This document shows, one piece after another, positions 4,753-10,062 of a stretch of 10,062 bases of DNA. Made by a program: the position numbers and the translations under genes. The stretch spans positions 1 to 10,062 of the forward strand of contig JAHBAN010000243.1 of the NCBI GenBank assembly GCA_018500075.1, given 5' to 3'. Source of the stretch: Flavobacteriia bacterium. Its GTDB lineage: Bacteria > Bacteroidota > Bacteroidia > Flavobacteriales > Flavobacteriaceae. The stretch's first letter is position 1; the number at the start of each line of letters is the position of its first letter. The notes under the pieces were generated by a model, which did not search any database, was not told where the DNA came from, and was given only the letters and a program-made list of their open reading frames with translations.

Positions 4753-7632
4753 TTACACACCCTCCTTGGCATGGCCGGCTTTTTCGACAGGCGGATCGTC
4801 ACGCGACGGGTCGATATCCATCGGATGCTCTGTGTCAGGCACATGGGCGCGGCGCGCAAGGCGCGAAAAGCTCTCAAGCGACAGCATCACCGCCCCGACA
4901 ACCGCGAGGAACACCCCAAGATCAAACAGCGCCGCCGTGGCCAGCTCAAATTTCTCAAACGGCGGGATCCGCACATAAGTAAAATCCGAGGTGAGGAACG
5001 GTTTGCCCACAAACCACGAGCCAATCCCTGTCAGACCGGCAATCAGCACACCTGCGCCAATGACGCCGTGATAAGGATACCGCAGCCGCGCAGAGGCCCA
5101 GGAAAAGCCGCTGGCCATATATTGCATCACAACCGCAATCGAAACGATCAGCCCGGCAATAAAGCCGCCACCCGGCTCATTGTGCCCCCGCAGGAAGATG
5201 TAAAACCCGACCAGCAGCACAAGCGGCATGATCACCCGCGTCAGCACAACCATCATCATCGGGTGCATATCGCCAGCGCGCGGCTGGTCCGGCTTGCGGT
5301 TGAGCAGACGGGCGCGCACGGGGCCATCGAGCAGCGTTTCGGTGAGCGCATAAATCAGCAGCGCGGCTATGCCCAGAACGATGATTTCGCCGTAGGTGTC
5401 AAAGCCGCGAAAATCCACAAGGATCACGTTGACCACATTGGTTCCGCCGCCGCCCTTGTAGGAATTGGCCAGATGAAACGCGCTGATCGGCGTCGCGACA
5501 GCCTCGCGCAACAGATAGTGATACGCCAGCCCGAAGGTCGCAAACCCGCCCGCAATGGCAATGATCGCATCGCGCAGACGGCGCAAGACGGTGCTTTCCA
5601 CAGGAGTTTTATTGGGCAAAAAGTTCAGCGCAAGCAGCATGAGAATGATGGTCACAACTTCAACAGTAAACTGCGTCATGGCCAGATCCGGGGCGCTGAA
5701 GAAGACAAACCCGATCGAAACCATAAGACCGACAATCCCGATCAGAACAAGCGACAGAAGACGGTTGCGGTGCATAAAGACCATGCCCCCCGTGGCCGCA
5801 ACCAGCATCAGCCAACCGGCAATGGGCACAGGGCCGACAGGTTGCATCTCGCGCGTCGGCGCGCCGACTGTGCCTGTGGCAAACGCATGGGCGCCCGCCG
5901 CAAGGATCACAAGCGTCCCGATCGCGGCATAGCGCGAAAAGGCCCCATTGTGCAGCGGCAGGATAAGTCTTTGGGCCAGACGGGCCGCCCCCTCGACAAT
6001 AGCCTCAAAAATCGTCTTGGCCTCGGGGCGCGGAGCCGCCTCCCAAAAGCGCAGCGCCGGATTGAACATCGCCAGCAAAAGCAGACCACCCACCACAGCC
6101 GCAACCGACATATAAAGCGCGGGCACAAGGCCATGCCAGATTTTGAAATACGCAGAGGGAACATCGGCCACATCGCCCAGAACCGAGGCCGTGACGAGCT
6201 TCACAAAAGGCTCGGCCAAAAACGGCGCAACGCCGATCAGAACCACAGGCACCATCAACAGCGCAGGCGGCAGCCAGAGGCCGGCCGGCGGATCATGCGG
6301 CACCGCGGGATAATCGTCGCGCACCGGGCCAAAGAAAACATGGCCGATCAGGCGAAAACAATAGGCCGCCGAAAAAAGCGAGCCAAAGGTGGCCAGCGCC
6401 GGCACAAGCCAAGGCACCCCAAAGAGCGCCGTGCCATAGGCTTCCTCCAGCATCATTTCCTTGGACAAGAAGCCGTTGAGCAAGGGAATGCCCGCCATCG
6501 ACAGCGCCGCCAGCGTGGCGATTGTGAAGGTCACGGGCATCAGCTTGCGCAAGCCGCCAAGGCGGCGGATGTCGCGGGTGTGCGCCTCATGATCAACGAT
6601 CCCCGCAGACATGAAAAGCGCGGCCTTGAAGGTCGCATGATTGAGGATATGAAACACCGCCGCCATCGCCCCGAAGGCTGTGCCTGTGCCAAGAAGCATG
6701 GTGATCAGGCCAAGGTGTGACACCGTCGAGAAGGCCAGAAGCGCTTTCAGATCATGCTTGAACAGCGCAATCACCGCGCCAAGCACCATCGTGATCAGCC
6801 CCGCCGTTGTCACGATCATGACCCACTCGGGCGTGCCGGCAAGAACAGGCCACATCCGCGCCATCAGAAAGATCCCTGCCTTCACCATAGTGGCCGAGTG
6901 CAGATAGGCCGAAACCGGCGTGGGCGCGGCCATGGCATGGGGCAACCAGAAGTGAAACGGGAACTGCGCCGATTTGGTAAAACAGCCCAGCAAGATCAGC
7001 AAAAGCGCAGGGAGATAGAGCGGGTCGGCCTGAATGAGCGCGCGGTTTTGCAAGATCACACTCAGATCATAGCTGCCGACAATCTGGCCCAGAAGAAGCA
7101 TCCCCGCCACCATGGCAAGGCCGCCCATCCCCGTAACCGTAAGCGCCATGCGCGCGCCTTGGCGGCCTGCGGGCAAATGCTTCCAATAGCCGATCAGCAG
7201 GAAGGAGGAGAGCGATGTCAGCTCCCAGAAAACAAGCAGCAGGAGGATGTTGTCAGACAGAACAATCCCCACCATCGCGCCCTGAAACAGCAGCAGATAG
7301 GTGAAAAACTCTCCCATATTGTCCTCGCGGCTCAGGTAGTGGCGCGCATAGGCAATAACCAAAAGGCCGATCCCCAGAATGAGCATCGCAAAGAAAAAGC
7401 CCAAACCATCCAGCATCAGGGTGAGATTCAGCCCCAAAAGCGGCATCCAGTCGATCTGCGCAAGCACCACCTCGCCCGCAAGCACCGAGGGCAGGTTTGA
7501 CAGCAGCCCGACAAAGGCCGCCAGCGTGACTGTAAATGTGACCCCCGCAACGGCCGCACGGCCCGCAGAATTCATCAAACTCGGCAGCAAAGCCCCGAGA
7601 AAAGGCAGCAGGACGATAAAGAAGAGAGACAC
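4753..7632 (-). CDS. mnhA: Fused Mrp antiporter subunits A and B (MnhAB/PhaAB)
   Basis: The gene encodes 959 residues and is the first gene of the operon. Residues 1-500 form the NuoL-like antiporter module, with E137 (VFWELTSLSSFLLIG), K220 (GCFTKSAQFPFHFWLPHAM), K251 and K296 (HDLKALLAF), and the H328/H332/K336 helix. Residues about 560-770 form the C-terminal MrpA domain (FSAPDLAMTQFTVEVVTIIL at 645-664; GGGGTNVVNVILVDFRGFDT at 727-746). Residues about 790-925 are an MrpB domain (GHNEPGGGFIAGL at 816-828), followed by a soluble, charged tail. A-B fusion defines group 2 Mrp systems such as Sinorhizobium Pha. Family knowledge: the complex exports Na+ (or K+) in exchange for H+ and supports pH and salt tolerance. 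The start is GTG at 7632, with AGGAG (7643-7639) 6 nt upstream. Confidence 0.95.
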   Translation of the reverse strand: MSLFFIVLLPFLGALLPSLMNSAGRAAVAGVTFTVTLAAFVGLLSNLPSVLAGEVVLAQIDWMPLLGLNLTLMLDGLGFFFAMLILGIGLLVIAYARHYLSREDNMGEFFTYLLLFQGAMVGIVLSDNILLLLVFWELTSLSSFLLIGYWKHLPAGRQGARMALTVTGMGGLAMVAGMLLLGQIVGSYDLSVILQNRALIQADPLYLPALLLILLGCFTKSAQFPFHFWLPHAMAAPTPVSAYLHSATMVKAGIFLMARMWPVLAGTPEWVMIVTTAGLITMVLGAVIALFKHDLKALLAFSTVSHLGLITMLLGTGTAFGAMAAVFHILNHATFKAALFMSAGIVDHEAHTRDIRRLGGLRKLMPVTFTIATLAALSMAGIPLLNGFLSKEMMLEEAYGTALFGVPWLVPALATFGSLFSAAYCFRLIGHVFFGPVRDDYPAVPHDPPAGLWLPPALLMVPVVLIGVAPFLAEPFVKLVTASVLGDVADVPSAYFKIWHGLVPALYMSVAAVVGGLLLLAMFNPALRFWEAAPRPEAKTIFEAIVEGAARLAQRLILPLHNGAFSRYAAIGTLVILAAGAHAFATGTVGAPTREMQPVGPVPIAGWLMLVAATGGMVFMHRNRLLSLVLIGIVGLMVSIGFVFFSAPDLAMTQFTVEVVTIILMLLALNFLPNKTPVESTVLRRLRDAIIAIAGGFATFGLAYHYLLREAVATPISAFHLANSYKGGGGTNVVNVILVDFRGFDTYGEIIVLGIAALLIYALTETLLDGPVRARLLNRKPDQPRAGDMHPMMMVVLTRVIMPLVLLVGFYIFLRGHNEPGGGFIAGLIVSIAVVMQYMASGFSWASARLRYPYHGVIGAGVLIAGLTGIGSWFVGKPFLTSDFTYVRIPPFEKFELATAALFDLGVFLAVVGAVMLSLESFSRLARRAHVPDTEHPMDIDPSRDDPPVEKAGHAKEGV

Positions 7633-7696
7633 GAGAACTCCTGTTGAGCGCAGTTTTGGCTTTGTTCAAAAATGCACCTGAATTTGCAAAACGCAA

Positions 7697-7719
7697 GGTT
7701 GAACGACAAAAATAGTCAA
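7697..7719 (-). promoter_or_regulatory. Weak candidate promoter upstream of the mnh operon
   Basis: On the minus strand a TTGACT (7719-7714) is followed after 17 bp by a poor -10 (TTGCGT), about 65 bp ahead of the mnhAB start. The -35 is good and the -10 is not, so the real start of transcription may lie elsewhere in 7645-7760. Confidence 0.25.
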
Positions 7720-7776
7720 TTACTCGCCCCCAAACCCGAGCCAGGCGCCCCGCTTGTGCAGGCGCGGGTCGGTCTG

Positions 7777-7846
7777 GTCAAGCATCAGGCCGAGCGACGC
7801 GCGAGGTGCTCGGCCTAAGCGTCAAGTCAAGCATCGGGCCAAGCGA
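7777..7846. repeat. Degenerate 21-nt direct repeat with an intervening hairpin
   Basis: Bases 7777-7797 and 7826-7846 match at 19 of 21 positions; the differences are at repeat positions 11 and 16. Their starts are 49 nt apart. A perfect 9-bp stem, AGGCCGAGC (7787-7795) with GCTCGGCCT (7808-7816) around a 12-nt loop, overlaps the first copy. Neither repeat is in a recognisable gene. The origin is unknown. Confidence 0.6.
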
Positions 7847-7907
7847 TGGTTTTCATCTCAATAACAGGCTTGTGATTCGGAAAAACTGCCCCTGCCTTAA
7901 TTAAATA

Positions 7908-7936
7908 TTGTGTTATTTCACATTTATTCCTATCAC
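7908..7936 (+). promoter_or_regulatory. Putative promoter with overlapping TGTG-N6-CACA palindrome
   Basis: TTGTGT (7908-7913), a 17-bp spacer and TATCAC (7931-7936) lie in an AT-rich island. A short palindrome TGTG (7909-7912) N6 CACA (7919-7922) overlaps the -35 and could be an operator. Its spacing differs from that of a CRP site. Confidence 0.35.
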
Positions 7937-7973
7937 TGCTGCACTACTGTTTGCATCTAACGATGTGACATGC

Positions 7974-8019
7974 CCACCTTTAACTCCCCCTGTTGCTCCG
8001 GCAATGGGGGACTTTTCTC
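7974..8019 (+). terminator. Terminator/attenuator-like hairpin with a C(UCCG)G tetraloop
   Basis: TCCCCC (7985-7990) pairs with GGGGGA (8006-8011). After one bulged T, GTTGC (7992-7996) pairs with GCAAT (8001-8005), one of these being a G-U pair. The loop is TCCG closed by C-G, a UNCG-type tetraloop. CTTTTCTC (8012-8019) follows directly, as in an intrinsic terminator. An outer stem CCACCTT (7974-7980) with AAGGTGG (8020-8026) encloses the whole. The hairpin lies between the promoter-like element and the small gene at 8070, and no plus-strand gene precedes it. It may therefore end a short RNA or attenuate the downstream genes. Confidence 0.6.
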
Positions 8020-8031
8020 AAGGTGGAAAAC

Positions 8032-8065
8032 ACGGGTCAAACCGTCCCGTCTGAGAGTGGCAGAC
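8032..8065 (+). promoter_or_regulatory. Additional leader hairpins just before the 8070 start codon
   Basis: ACGGG (8032-8036) can pair with CCCGT (8046-8050), and GTCTG (8049-8053) with CAGAC (8061-8065). The two stems share 8049-8050, so they compete. The second holds the only SD-like purines (GAGAGTGG) in its loop, 4 nt before the ATG at 8070. Confidence 0.4.
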
Positions 8066-8069
8066 TGTA

Positions 8070-8345
8070 ATGATAAAACCCAAACACCCGTGGATCACAG
8101 AGCTGGAACACACCAGCCATCGCACCCTCTCCAATACCCGCTACACGCCCCTTGCCTTTGCCCTGACAGTCGCAAACGCCCGCCTGGACGAGGCGCTTGC
8201 GCGCACAGCAGAGCTTGAGGCGCAAGCCGAAGCGCTCACGGCTGCGCTCGCCGCCCCTACGCGCGCCGCGCACAGCCCCAATACGCCCGAGGCCGTCTGG
8301 CCCATGCCCGAGATCACCCCCGCCGCCTTCGCGCCCCATCTGTAG
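8070..8345 (+). CDS. Small uncharacterised protein with a coiled-coil-like middle
   Basis: I do not recognise this 91-residue protein. Residues 1-30 are polar (PWITELEHTSHRTLSNTRY). Residues 31-62 (LTVANARLDEALARTAELEA...) look like a short amphipathic or coiled-coil helix. The tail (63-91) is Pro/Ala-rich and ends in EITPAAFAPHL. There is no signal peptide or membrane segment. The SD is weak (GAGAG about 13 nt upstream). The ATG at 8070 is the only start: an in-frame stop lies just before it, and no later Met fits. The frame is bounded by a structured leader upstream and by a second small gene 11 nt downstream, probably one transcript. Codon use is like the neighbours. It could be accessory or phage-derived, but this is not certain. 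Confidence 0.6.
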   Translation: MIKPKHPWITELEHTSHRTLSNTRYTPLAFALTVANARLDEALARTAELEAQAEALTAALAAPTRAAHSPNTPEAVWPMPEITPAAFAPHL

Positions 8346-8356
8346 AGACTGCTCCC

Positions 8357-8620
8357 ATGATGCTAGAAGCCGAATTTGACAGCGATATCGACATCAGCCG
8401 CGCCCGCGCGCCCATCGAGGCCTTCAACGACTTTGCCGAATTCGCGCCCGCCGGGGCCAAGGCGATTTATTGGCGCGGCACCTATCTGGCGAATTTCACC
8501 CTCGCCGAGTACGCCCGCAAACTCCAGTCCTCGGGCCTCTGCGAACTGGTCCAGCGCCGCGTGACAGCCGGGCGCAAGACCGAGTTTGAATATATCGCAA
8601 TCAAGCGCCGCACCTCTTAA
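8357..8620 (+). CDS. Small uncharacterised protein, possible winged-helix fold
   Basis: The protein has 87 residues (86 if the second ATG at 8360 is used). After an acidic start, residues 34-84 read AKAIYWRGTYLA, then a helix LAEYARKLQSSG (49-60), then a strand pair CELVQRRVTAG...FEYIAIKRR. That pattern resembles small, mostly unnamed proteins of alphaproteobacteria and their phages, in which an IxYxRG strand is followed by a helix and an LVQRR beta-hairpin. A winged-helix-like fold is an inference from this order. The gene is 11 nt after the 8070 gene, likely in the same transcript. Only a weak SD precedes it (GAGA at about 8345). Its stop codon overlaps the stop of the opposing gene at 8617-8620. 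Confidence 0.65.
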   Translation: MMLEAEFDSDIDISRARAPIEAFNDFAEFAPAGAKAIYWRGTYLANFTLAEYARKLQSSGLCELVQRRVTAGRKTEFEYIAIKRRTS

Positions 8621-8919
8621 ATAAGCTGCCGTCGCGAGCGCGCGCCGCCGCGCCTGCGCTTTTCCGGCAACGCCAGATCAAGCGGCCTTGGCGGCATGAC
8701 AAGCGCATCTTCGATCAAAGCGCAAAACACCTCGACAGCAGGGTCGGTGCTGCGAAACTTATCCGCCGCCCCCAAGGCATATTCGGCCTGAAGCACAAAA
8801 CTGCCTCGCCCTTCAAGGCTTCCCAGCCATTGCATAAAGCCCATCCGCCCAAGCTCTGCCGCGCGGGTTTCACAATCGGTCTGTGTCTGCAACATATGCA
8901 GCGTTCGTTCTAAAAACAT
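8617..8919 (-). CDS. Uncharacterised 100-residue protein downstream of a cobalamin riboswitch
   Basis: I do not recognise this protein. It is probably mostly helical and soluble: ERTLHMLQTQTDCETRAAELGRMGFMQWLGSL (4-35), then FVLQAEYALGAADKF (41-55), then AVEVFCALIEDAL (61-73). A basic C-terminal tail follows (KRRRGGARSRRQLI, 87-100) that could contact nucleic acid. The ATG at 8919 is chosen because GGAGG (8929-8925) lies 5 nt upstream and the reading frame further up runs into the riboswitch. The riboswitch at 9028-9210 is on the same strand with no other gene between, so B12 level probably controls expression. Whether this is an unknown cobalamin-linked protein or the remnant of a region that lost its usual B12 gene cannot be told from the sequence. 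Confidence 0.65.
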   Translation of the reverse strand: MFLERTLHMLQTQTDCETRAAELGRMGFMQWLGSLEGRGSFVLQAEYALGAADKFRSTDPAVEVFCALIEDALVMPPRPLDLALPEKRRRGGARSRRQLI

Positions 8920-9027
8920 AGCGCCCTCCGCGCAATTTATGAGCGGGACGAAGAGGAACAAGAGAGACCGCGGCACAAGCCAGATGCAATCACCCGTTCC
9001 GAGGCACCCCGCCCGGTGGTTGACGTC
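8920..9027 (-). promoter_or_regulatory. Probable expression platform between riboswitch and small gene
   Basis: These 108 nt hold no gene. Near the start codon, GCGC-GGAGG-GCGC (8933-8921) can form a 4-bp hairpin with the SD in its loop. CACC/GGTG pairing is possible just after the riboswitch. No U-tract terminator is visible, which favours control of ribosome access. Confidence 0.35.
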
Positions 9028-9210
9028 TGATGGCAGGTCTCCTGACTTGCGGGTCACAGCGCGTCTCCGTCCTTCCCGAGCCAGTCTGGCGCAGTGGAGC
9101 TTTCGGAGGGCGCTCGCCGCTTACAGTTGCGGGGGCAGTCGCGGAATAGGCCCAAGCGGGCCGCACCGTGTTCCCATTTTCATCTGGCTGCGAACAGCCA
9201 GAACCATCAC
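9028..9210 (-). ncRNA. Cobalamin (adenosylcobalamin-type) riboswitch
   Basis: On the minus strand the B12 box AAGTCAGGAGACCTGCC occupies 9048-9032. The conserved core GCCCCCGCAACTGTAAGCGG lies at about 9137-9118, and the GATGAAAATGGGAACACGGTG segment at about 9184-9164. A P1 stem closes it: TGATGG (9209-9204) with CCATCA (9033-9028). A P2/P3-type hairpin TGGCTG/CAGCCA lies just inside the 5' end. This order is diagnostic of the cobalamin riboswitch class, which lowers expression when adenosylcobalamin is abundant. The gene downstream starts at 8919, 108 nt after P1. No intrinsic terminator was seen in between, so control of translation is more likely. Confidence 0.93.
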
Positions 9211-9214
9211 ACCC

Positions 9215-9243
9215 AGTTGCGCAGCCAAAAGCGCCCCTGTCAA
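9215..9243 (-). promoter_or_regulatory. Putative promoter of the riboswitch transcript
   Basis: A perfect TTGACA (9243-9238) lies 17 bp before a poor -10 (GCAACT, 9220-9215). The predicted transcript start (about 9208-9212) falls right at the riboswitch P1 stem, which supports the call despite the weak -10. Confidence 0.4.
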
Positions 9244-9310
9244 TCGGCTAAATCAGAGCGGTCAGGCCGTCCAAGCGGATCGGGCGCGCCGGTCGGCCCA
9301 AGTGCTGCGC

Positions 9311-9820
9311 TTAGGGGGCGATGCCTTCGGCTTCGGCCCGCTTCAGCGTATGCTCCGTCAGCTTGTCCAACAGCCGCAGAAACTCGCTGCATTCGTCTGC
9401 GCTGAAGCAGCCGGACAAGCGCTCGTTGCGATGCGCGGCCTCGGCAAGAACCTGCGCATGGATCGTGCGCCCCGCCTCGGTCAGCGCAAGCGCCATGACA
9501 CGGCGATCCCCTGAGGAAGGCCGCGAAACAATCAAACCACGCGCAACAAGGCCACGCGCAATACGGCTCATCTGGCCTTTGTCCATCACCAGCATCTTGC
9601 GCACCTGCGAAACCGTCGCCGCGCCCAGCGCCTCTGTGATTCCGATCACACGCCATTCATTGAGCGTGATGCCAAGACGGCTCTGGAAGTTCGTGCCCCC
9701 CATGCGCTCGATCAGCCGGTTAAACCGCGCGACCCGAAAGGACAGGACATCGGTGATGTCCGCAATCGGCGGATGAATCCGGTCCTCTTGCCCACCAAAC
9801 TGCACGTGATCAAGCTGCAT
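9311..9820 (-). CDS. MarR-family transcriptional regulator
   Basis: The gene encodes 169 residues. Helix 1 (about 22-41, ITDVLSFRVARFNRLIERM) begins the dimerisation region. ITLNEWRVIGIT (51-62) opens the winged helix-turn-helix, followed by ATVSQVRKMLVMDKGQMSRIARGLVARGLI (68-97), which includes the recognition helix. The wing SRPSSGDRRVMALALTEAG (99-117) carries the family DRR. C-terminal helices complete the dimer interface. Family knowledge: MarR proteins are dimeric, mostly ligand- or redox-responsive repressors, often of their own gene. The target and ligand here are unknown. The ATG at 9820 is chosen over an upstream in-frame extension to 9952 that would cross the tRNA: AGGAG (9832-9828) lies 7 nt upstream and the family homology starts after it. 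Confidence 0.93.
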   Translation of the reverse strand: MQLDHVQFGGQEDRIHPPIADITDVLSFRVARFNRLIERMGGTNFQSRLGITLNEWRVIGITEALGAATVSQVRKMLVMDKGQMSRIARGLVARGLIVSRPSSGDRRVMALALTEAGRTIHAQVLAEAAHRNERLSGCFSADECSEFLRLLDKLTEHTLKRAEAEGIAP

Positions 9821-9856
9821 GACATCTCTCCTGATTGGGGCAAGAGTGTCGCATTC

Positions 9857-9871
9857 GTTGATTAAGTCAAC
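9857..9871. promoter_or_regulatory. Palindrome at the MarR gene promoter, candidate operator
   Basis: GTTGA (9857-9861) N5 TCAAC (9867-9871) is a perfect inverted repeat, 37 bp upstream of the MarR gene start. Read on the minus strand it covers a TTGACT that could be the -35. An autoregulatory MarR site is the natural guess. Confidence 0.4.
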
Positions 9872-9922
9872 CAGAAACCCCGAAAGACAGCCGCACCCCA
9901 AGTTGTCCGCCGCCTCAAATGC

Positions 9923-10009
9923 TGGTACCCGCGGCCGGACTCGAACCGGCACGGCCTATACGGCCTAGAGATTTTAAGTCTCCTGTGTCTACCATTCCAC
10001 CACGCAGGC
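9923..10009 (-). tRNA. tRNA-Leu (anticodon UAA)
   Basis: The minus strand gives an 87-nt class II tRNA. The acceptor stem GCCTGCG (10009-10003) pairs with CGCGGGT with two G-U wobbles. The D-arm region is GTGGAATGGTAGAC. The anticodon loop CTTAAAA gives anticodon UAA, reading UUA. A long variable arm GGCC-GTATA-GGCC follows, then the T-arm GCCGG-TTCGAGT-CCGGC. The 3' ACCA is encoded (9926-9923). Confidence 0.96.
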
Positions 10010-10019
10010 CAGCGCGGCT

Positions 10020-10048
10020 TGCCTAAACCGAGCGGCGCCTAAAAACAA
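10020..10048 (-). promoter_or_regulatory. Putative promoter of tRNA-Leu
   Basis: On the minus strand TTGTTT (10048-10043), 17 bp, then TAGGCA (10025-10020), about 11 bp before the mature tRNA 5' end. Both boxes are only partial matches. Confidence 0.3.
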
Positions 10049-10062
10049 TCCGCTTCTTTCAC

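Larger units (their letters stand above)
7633..8069. other. Non-coding region between the mnh operon and the small-gene pair
   Basis: These 437 bp lie between divergent transcription units. From left to right they hold the mnhAB SD and a weak promoter candidate, the direct repeat/hairpin at 7777-7846, an AT-rich stretch at about 7895-7935 that looks like a plus-strand promoter, and a chain of hairpins from 7974 to 8065. No convincing protein gene was seen. Short minus-strand frames around 7720-7850 (21 residues or fewer) have no SD. Confidence 0.6.

Noticed and set aside
4714..6720. Long 668-codon plus-strand open frame opposite mnhAB
   Set aside because: Composition is dominated by Arg, His, Gln and Lys, as expected for an antisense frame of a GC-rich membrane-protein gene. 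It has no domain signature and the minus-strand gene is certain.
7253..7696. 147-codon minus-strand frame overlapping the start of mnhAB
   Set aside because: Shadow frame of the mnhAB 5' end; rich in Cys, Arg and Gly with no family match.
8070..8620. Toxin-antitoxin system for the two small genes
   Set aside because: The two-gene size fits, but no toxin or antitoxin motif (RelE, VapC, MazF, HigA and so on) is visible in either protein.
8920..9057. Upstream extension of the 100-residue gene (46 extra codons)
   Set aside because: It would start at a GTG inside the cobalamin riboswitch. A good SD precedes the ATG at 8919.
9019..9243. Plus-strand frames across the riboswitch (for example from 8939 or 9094)
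   Set aside because: They run antisense to a structured RNA, have no family signature, and have typical shadow composition.
9821..9952. Upstream extension of the MarR gene
   Set aside because: It would begin inside the tRNA-Leu gene. An SD and the family homology support the ATG at 9820.
9923..10009. tRNA-Leu as an integration site for a genomic island
   Set aside because: No integrase, no repeat of the tRNA 3' end within the window, and no base-composition break next to it.

Overview
The window looks like chromosomal DNA of a GC-rich alphaproteobacterium, most likely Rhodobacteraceae (Roseobacter group). The basis is the combination of an ImuA/ImuB mutagenesis cassette, a small H-NS/HvrA-type protein with the TWSGRGRQPRWL DNA-binding core, a group 2 Mrp antiporter operon with fused A and B subunits, and the codon style. 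This is inference from recognised families; no database was searched.

Layout. (1) 1-932, minus strand: the start of imuB (running off the left edge) and complete imuA, overlapping by 71 nt. (2) 933-1264: a divergent intergenic region with strong, partly competing hairpins. (3) 1265-1608, plus strand: an H-NS-family gene with promoter, Shine-Dalgarno (SD) sequence and intrinsic terminator. (4) 1679-7632, minus strand: a six-gene Mrp operon (mnhAB-C-D-E-F-G, also called pha/mrp), packed with 1-nt gaps or 4-nt ATGA overlaps. (5) 7633-8069: a non-coding region with a degenerate 21-nt direct repeat, a hairpin, an AT-rich promoter-like stretch and a structured leader. The leader includes a C(UCCG)G tetraloop hairpin followed by a U-rich tract. 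(6) 8070-8620, plus strand: two small uncharacterised genes, the second resembling small winged-helix-like phage/accessory proteins. (7) 8617-9210, minus strand: a cobalamin riboswitch whose only downstream gene is an uncharacterised 100-residue protein. (8) 9311-9820, minus strand: a MarR-family regulator with a palindrome over its likely promoter. (9) 9923-10009, minus strand: tRNA-Leu(UAA).

How the parts work together. ImuA and ImuB normally act with DnaE2/ImuC (outside the window) in damage-induced translesion synthesis. The Mrp genes encode the subunits of one membrane complex that exchanges monovalent cations for protons. The H-NS protein, the MarR regulator, the tRNA and the B12-switched gene are separate units. 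The least explained parts are the 7.9-8.6 kb leader plus small-gene pair and the riboswitch controlling an unknown gene. No mobile element, CRISPR array, rRNA or replication origin was seen.
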